Positions 60,434-64,000 of a stretch of 64,000 nucleotides of DNA are shown piece after piece. The stretch's first letter is position 1. Every line of letters begins with the position of its first letter. The stretch is taken from contig JBLZWL010000001.1 in NCBI GenBank assembly GCA_049194865.1, positions 62,001 through 126,000 of the forward strand. Direction: 5' to 3'. The stretch is from Myxococcus terminator_A (GTDB lineage Bacteria; Myxococcota; Myxococcia; Myxococcales; Myxococcaceae). Position numbers and translations under genes: made by a program. Below the pieces are notes generated by a model that was not told where the DNA came from, ran no database searches, and was given only the letters and a program-made list of their open reading frames with translations.

Positions 60434-62299
60434 CTACCGCTGACTCGGGAAACGCAACACGACGGCGGACGGGCCTTCCAGGCGCACGACTCCGTCCCGG
60501 AGTGGCGACGTCCGGGTGTCGCCACCGAAGCGCGGCGACTCGCTCCACAGTACGACCTCGGCTTCAGGAGGGACGCGGTGCTCCACCGTCCCGCGCAGGC
60601 CGAGCAGCACCTGGAGCACCTGCCCGCCTCCTCGCCGCTCCAGCACCAGCGCCTCCGGCACCACGGCCCGCGCGTCGTATGCGCCACGCCGTGCGTCCTT
60701 CATCGCGGGCTCCGTCGCGCGCAGGCGGAGCAGCTCGCGGTAGAGCGCGCGGATGCCCGAGTGCCCCGGCTTCTGGGCCTCGCTCCAGTCCAGCCGGGAG
60801 CGCGCGAAGGTGTCCTCCGCTTGCGGGTCCGGCACCTGCTCGCCCGCGAAGCGCGTGAAGCCCGCGAACTCCTTGCGTCGGCCCTCGGTGACGAGCCGTC
60901 CCAGCTCCTCGTTGTGGTCCGTGAAGTAGAGGAACGGCGTGCTCGCGTTCCACTCCTGGCCCATGAAGAGCAGCGGGGTGTACGGCGACAACAGCAGTAG
61001 CGCGCTCATCGCGCGGAAGGCGGCGGGGGACACGTCATGTCCCAGTCGCTCGCCCAGCGCGCGGTTGCCCACCTGGTCATGGTTCTGGAGGCAGTACACG
61101 AAGGCCGAGGGCTCCACGCCCTCCGCGCGCGTGCCCCGCGCATGCCCCTGGTTCTTCGACACCTGGCCCTCGTAGAACCAGCCCTGGCGCAGCGTGCGCG
61201 CCAGGTCCTCCGCGCTGCCCGTGTAGTCCTGGAAGTAGCTCTCGCTGTCGCCCGCGAAGGCGCGCCGCATCTGGTGGTGGAAGTCATCCGCCCAGACCCC
61301 GTCCAGCCCGTGGCCACCCTCGGACGCGGGCGACATGAGGCGACGCTCGTTGCGCTCGTCCTCGGCGATGACGATGACCCGGCGTCCCGGCGCGCTGGCC
61401 CGGGCGCGCTCGGCGATTTCGGTGAGCAGGTGCGGATGCGTCTCGTCGACGATGGCGTGCGCCGCGTCCAGGCGCAGGCCGTCCAGGTGGTAGTCGCGAA
61501 TCCACATCTCCACGTTGGAGAGCACCATCTCCCGCACGGGCCGGCTGTCCTTGCCGTCGTAGTTCACCGCGTCGCCCCACGGCGTGTGGTGGCGTCCGGT
61601 GAAGTAGTGCGGCGAGTACGCGCGCAGGTAGTTCCCGTCCGGCCCGAAGTGGTTGTAGACGGCGTCCAGCAACACGCCCAAGCCCTGCGCGTGCGCGGCG
61701 TCCACCAGCCGGCGCAGTCCCACCGGCCCGCCGTACACCTGCGCGGGCGCGAAGAGGTCCACGCCGTCGTAACCCCAGTTGCGAGTGCCCGGGAAGCTGG
61801 CCACCGGCAGCAACTCCAACGCGGTGATGCCCAGCTCCTTCAGCGAGGGTAGCTTCGAGATGAGCGCCTCGAAGGTCCCCTCGGGCGTGGCGGTGCCCAC
61901 GTGCACCTCGTAGAGGACAAGCGCCTGGGGCTCCACGCCCTTCCAGCCCGCGTCCGTCCACGCGAAGTCCGGCACCACCACTTCCGACGGGCCGTGCACC
62001 CCCTGCGGCTGCGCGCGAGACCACGGGTCCGGAAAGGGCCCCTCGCCATCCACGCGCAGCTTGTAGCGCACGCCCGCGCCCTGTCCCTCCAGCACCGCGC
62101 TGAAGTAGCCATCGCGCTCCGCCGTCATCGGCAGCACGCGCCCCGGCTCACCGCGCGCGTCGTGCAACACCACCTCGACACGCTGGTGGCCCGGAGCCCA
62201 GACCCGCCACCGCACCCTCGGGCCCGCTTCCACCCACGCACCCAGCGAGGGGACCTGCGCCTGCTTCGCGTCGACCTTCTTCTCCGCCAGAGCACCCAT
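60434..62299 (-). CDS. treZ: Malto-oligosyltrehalose trehalohydrolase
   Basis: A 621-residue GH13 enzyme. An N-terminal E-set/CBM48-like domain (about 15-115, RVRWRVWAPGHQRVEVVLH) precedes the TIM barrel with the four GH13 regions: DAVYNHFGPDGN (I), DGLRLDAAHAI with the nucleophile Asp (II), VIVIAEDERNE with the acid Glu (III) and CLQNHDQVGN (IV). The spacing and the RRAFAGDSESYFQDY insert are those of TreZ, which releases trehalose from maltooligosyl-trehalose made by TreY. treY is not in the window. With the GH15 hydrolase at 13388 the region holds both making and possibly breaking of trehalose or glucan. Confidence 0.93.
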   Translation of the reverse strand: MGALAEKKVDAKQAQVPSLGAWVEAGPRVRWRVWAPGHQRVEVVLHDARGEPGRVLPMTAERDGYFSAVLEGQGAGVRYKLRVDGEGPFPDPWSRAQPQGVHGPSEVVVPDFAWTDAGWKGVEPQALVLYEVHVGTATPEGTFEALISKLPSLKELGITALELLPVASFPGTRNWGYDGVDLFAPAQVYGGPVGLRRLVDAAHAQGLGVLLDAVYNHFGPDGNYLRAYSPHYFTGRHHTPWGDAVNYDGKDSRPVREMVLSNVEMWIRDYHLDGLRLDAAHAIVDETHPHLLTEIAERARASAPGRRVIVIAEDERNERRLMSPASEGGHGLDGVWADDFHHQMRRAFAGDSESYFQDYTGSAEDLARTLRQGWFYEGQVSKNQGHARGTRAEGVEPSAFVYCLQNHDQVGNRALGERLGHDVSPAAFRAMSALLLLSPYTPLLFMGQEWNASTPFLYFTDHNEELGRLVTEGRRKEFAGFTRFAGEQVPDPQAEDTFARSRLDWSEAQKPGHSGIRALYRELLRLRATEPAMKDARRGAYDARAVVPEALVLERRGGGQVLQVLLGLRGTVEHRVPPEAEVVLWSESPRFGGDTRTSPLRDGVVRLEGPSAVVLRFPSQR

Positions 62300-62428
62300 T
62301 GAGTGTTCTGTAATGCGCCCGCGCGTCGCACGGGAGCACTTGCGCGCGGACGAAGCCCACTCTCCCATCAGAGATGTTCACGGGTGGGCGTTCACACGGA
62401 GCAGGCCCCCCTCGGGTCGGCCGCTCGC

Positions 62429-62920
62429 TCAGGTGGGCTCACGATGGAGCAGGAACGGGAACGTGAGGCGGCGCAGCACCGGCAGCTCCAGGTGGGTCAT
62501 CGCCAGCAGGGTCCGCCCCTCCAACCAGCGCAGCTCGTCCACCCAGGGACGCCACTGTCTCCCCACCTCCGGCGTGTACTCCACCTGGAGCGAGGTGCGC
62601 CCGTCCACCCGTGACGTCCCCTCGCGAACCACCAACGGCACGGACCGCCACACGCCGCCCACGCGGCTCACGAGGTTCGCCCCCTCGCGTCCTCCTGGGG
62701 CGATGTCCTTGCCCCACCAGCCTCGCATCCCCAGCACGCCCAGCAGTCGCTGCGCGAAGCCCTGGAACCAGGCGGGCCCCAACAGCTCCGCCCGGTAGCG
62801 TCCCGGCAGCGCTTCCCGGGTGGGCGTGGGAAGGCGGGTGAACAGCAAGCGCCACTCGCTCAGCGTGCGGTGCTCCGGCGCGAGCGCGAGGGGGGGTGCG
62901 ACTGGTGTCGAGAGGCTCAT
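62429..62920 (-). CDS. Protein of unknown function, 163 aa
   Basis: A 163-residue soluble protein. It opens with MSLSTPVAPPLALAPEHRTL, then LPGRYRAELLGPAWFQGFAQ and MRGWWGKDIAPGGREGANLV; the rest is alternating strands rich in Trp and Arg (GVWRSVPLVVREGTSRVDGRTSLQVEYTPEVGRQWRP). The RGWWGK segment faintly resembles GXWXG/DUF4334 proteins; I do not assign it. It is 129 bases upstream of treZ on the same strand and divergent from the AAA+ gene; 215 bases separate those starts. Confidence 0.68.
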   Translation of the reverse strand: MSLSTPVAPPLALAPEHRTLSEWRLLFTRLPTPTREALPGRYRAELLGPAWFQGFAQRLLGVLGMRGWWGKDIAPGGREGANLVSRVGGVWRSVPLVVREGTSRVDGRTSLQVEYTPEVGRQWRPWVDELRWLEGRTLLAMTHLELPVLRRLTFPFLLHREPT

Positions 62921-63135
62921 GCCCGGACGCTAAGCAGCGTGTCCTGGCGCGCGCAGCCAGCCGCGCCCGCTCGCCCCTCCTCTGAGGGGGCTCTTCGTGA
63001 CCCGCCTCTCCGGCTGGCTTCAGGGGCGAGAAAGGCACCAGGTCGTCGGCCTGCTTGTGGACGCCCCGGGGCGCCAGGATGATGCGGCCCCGGCCCGGAA
63101 GCCTTCCGGTCCGCCCTCCCCTGGAGCTGCCTGGA

Positions 63136-64000
63136 ATGACTGTCGCCCGCCATGGCCTGGAGTCACGGCCTGTCCCTCGCGATGAGGATGTCCGCGAGCG
63201 TGTCGCGGCCATCGAGGTCCTCTCCCCTCGCGAAATCGACGCGCGGCTCACGGACCTGGGCTACCGCGGGCAAGAAGAGGCGCGTCGCGCGGCCTCCGTG
63301 CTGGCCTACCGCCACCTGCGCCGCATCCGCCGCCTGCACCTGGAGGGCCTCGCGCCCGAGCCCGGCATGCGCGAGAACTGCATGTTCCTGGGGCCCACCG
63401 GCTCCGGCAAGACGTTCCTCGTGGAGCTCCTGTTCCGCGAAATCCTCGCCGTGCCCACGGTGCTGGCGGACGCCACCCAGTTCTCCGAGACGGGCTACGT
63501 GGGCGACGACGTCAACACGCTCCTGTCGCGCCTGTATGAAGTCGCGGGCAAGGACGCGGAATGGGCCGCGTGCGGCGTCATCTGCATGGACGAGTTCGAC
63601 AAGCTCGCCACCAGCCGCTCCGACAGCCGCTTCGCGGGGCAACAGACCACCAAGGACGTCAGCGGCTTCGGCGTGCAGCGCAGCCTCCTGCATCTGCTGT
63701 CCGCCGCCAGCGCGGACTTCCCTCCGGACTTCGGCTTCACCAGCCGGCTCCAGCCGGACACGATGGAGCTGTCCTGCCTCACGTTCATCGCCTGCGGCGC
63801 CTTCAGCGGCCTGCGCTCCACGGCGGAGGGTATGACGCGCACGGAGCGCCTGGGCTTCGGCCGCGAGCCCCAGCACACGCGCGAGGAGTCCATCGCCGTG
63901 GCCGTCACCCAGGAGCAGCTGGAGCAGACGACGGCCTTCGCGCGCTACGGCTTCATCCCGGAGCTCATCGGCCGCTTCAACCGGCTGGTCTCCTTCACGC
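63136..64000 (+). CDS. ClpX-like AAA+ unfoldase lacking the zinc-finger domain (3' end outside the window)
   Basis: The frame is open from ATG 63136 to the last base, giving 288 residues so far. It opens MTVARHGLESRPVPRDEDVR and has no C4 zinc-binding domain, the usual ClpX N-terminus. The AAA+ core shows Walker A GPTGSGKT, a pore-loop-like region FSETGYVGDDVNTLLSRLYE (as in ClpX, TEAGYVGEDV), Walker B VICMDEFDK and FIACGAFSGL with sensor-1 placement, then EHTR... and YGFIPELIGRFNRLVSF, the conserved block before sensor 2. GGAG lies nine bases before the ATG. It may pair with ClpP or act as a stand-alone remodeller. The rest of the gene is outside the window. Confidence 0.88.
   Translation, partial: MTVARHGLESRPVPRDEDVRERVAAIEVLSPREIDARLTDLGYRGQEEARRAASVLAYRHLRRIRRLHLEGLAPEPGMRENCMFLGPTGSGKTFLVELLFREILAVPTVLADATQFSETGYVGDDVNTLLSRLYEVAGKDAEWAACGVICMDEFDKLATSRSDSRFAGQQTTKDVSGFGVQRSLLHLLSAASADFPPDFGFTSRLQPDTMELSCLTFIACGAFSGLRSTAEGMTRTERLGFGREPQHTREESIAVAVTQEQLEQTTAFARYGFIPELIGRFNRLVSFT

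Overview
The window is about 64 kb of very GC-rich DNA with dense genes on both strands, mostly ATG/GTG starts preceded by purine-rich Shine-Dalgarno sites. The content points to a myxobacterium of the Myxococcaceae (Myxococcus/Corallococcus/Pyxidicoccus type): a DUF2378 protein, many lipoproteins, a Ser/Thr kinase of the PknB-PEGA type, large PAS histidine kinases, an AHH-nuclease lipoprotein toxin with an Imm11-type immunity gene, and Cys-rich secreted lipoproteins. This assignment is inference from gene content; there is no rRNA or tRNA in the window. No insertion sequence, phage, integrase, CRISPR array or origin was seen.

Layout. 1-861 is the 3' end of a sensor histidine kinase. 858-10941 (minus) is a five-gene operon equivalent to enterobacterial yfaP-yfaT-yfaA-yfaS-yfaQ, centred on a bacterial alpha-2-macroglobulin with an intact CLEQ thioester. 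11180-13178 (plus) is a translationally coupled trio: VOC-domain protein, JAMM-motif lipoprotein, small lipoprotein. 13388-16611 holds a GH15 glucan/trehalose hydrolase and a divergent glucose-6-phosphate dehydrogenase. 16709-19795 is a DUF3302 / membrane-fusion / outer-membrane-factor export operon. 19945-25641 carries a cupin, several unknown proteins, a DUF1579 protein, a stand-alone degenerate GspE/PilT-like ATPase and a TonB-like protein. 25622-29822 has a DUF4173 membrane protein, a LMW-PTP/ArsC, a TerC-family protein and a membrane-anchored coiled-coil protein. 29955-32213 is a PAS hybrid-input histidine kinase.

32492-37204 (minus) encodes, in transcription order, an outer-membrane beta-barrel with a helix-hairpin-helix region, a triple lamin-tail lipoprotein and a secreted thermonuclease; together they look like an extracellular nucleic-acid-handling module. 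37674-43904 contains an esterase, the DUF2378 protein, an ATP-grasp ligase, two overlapping GNAT genes and a pair of PH-domain membrane proteins. 44006-47101 contains a LysM/C39-like protein and two tandem Cys-rich lipoproteins, 47196-48875 is ettA, 49208-53291 has a small lipoprotein, an ABC-2 exporter and a Ser/Thr kinase. 53316-54899 is a type B carboxylesterase.

55226-57155 (minus) is the toxin-immunity pair. The rest is an M20 peptidase, a discoidin-domain secreted protein, treZ (trehalose synthesis from glucan), an unknown protein and, running off the right edge, a ClpX-like AAA+ unfoldase. Many gene ends carry strong inverted repeats without a clear U-tract; these are reported as probable terminators. 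All functional statements come from reading motifs and gene order; no database search was run.
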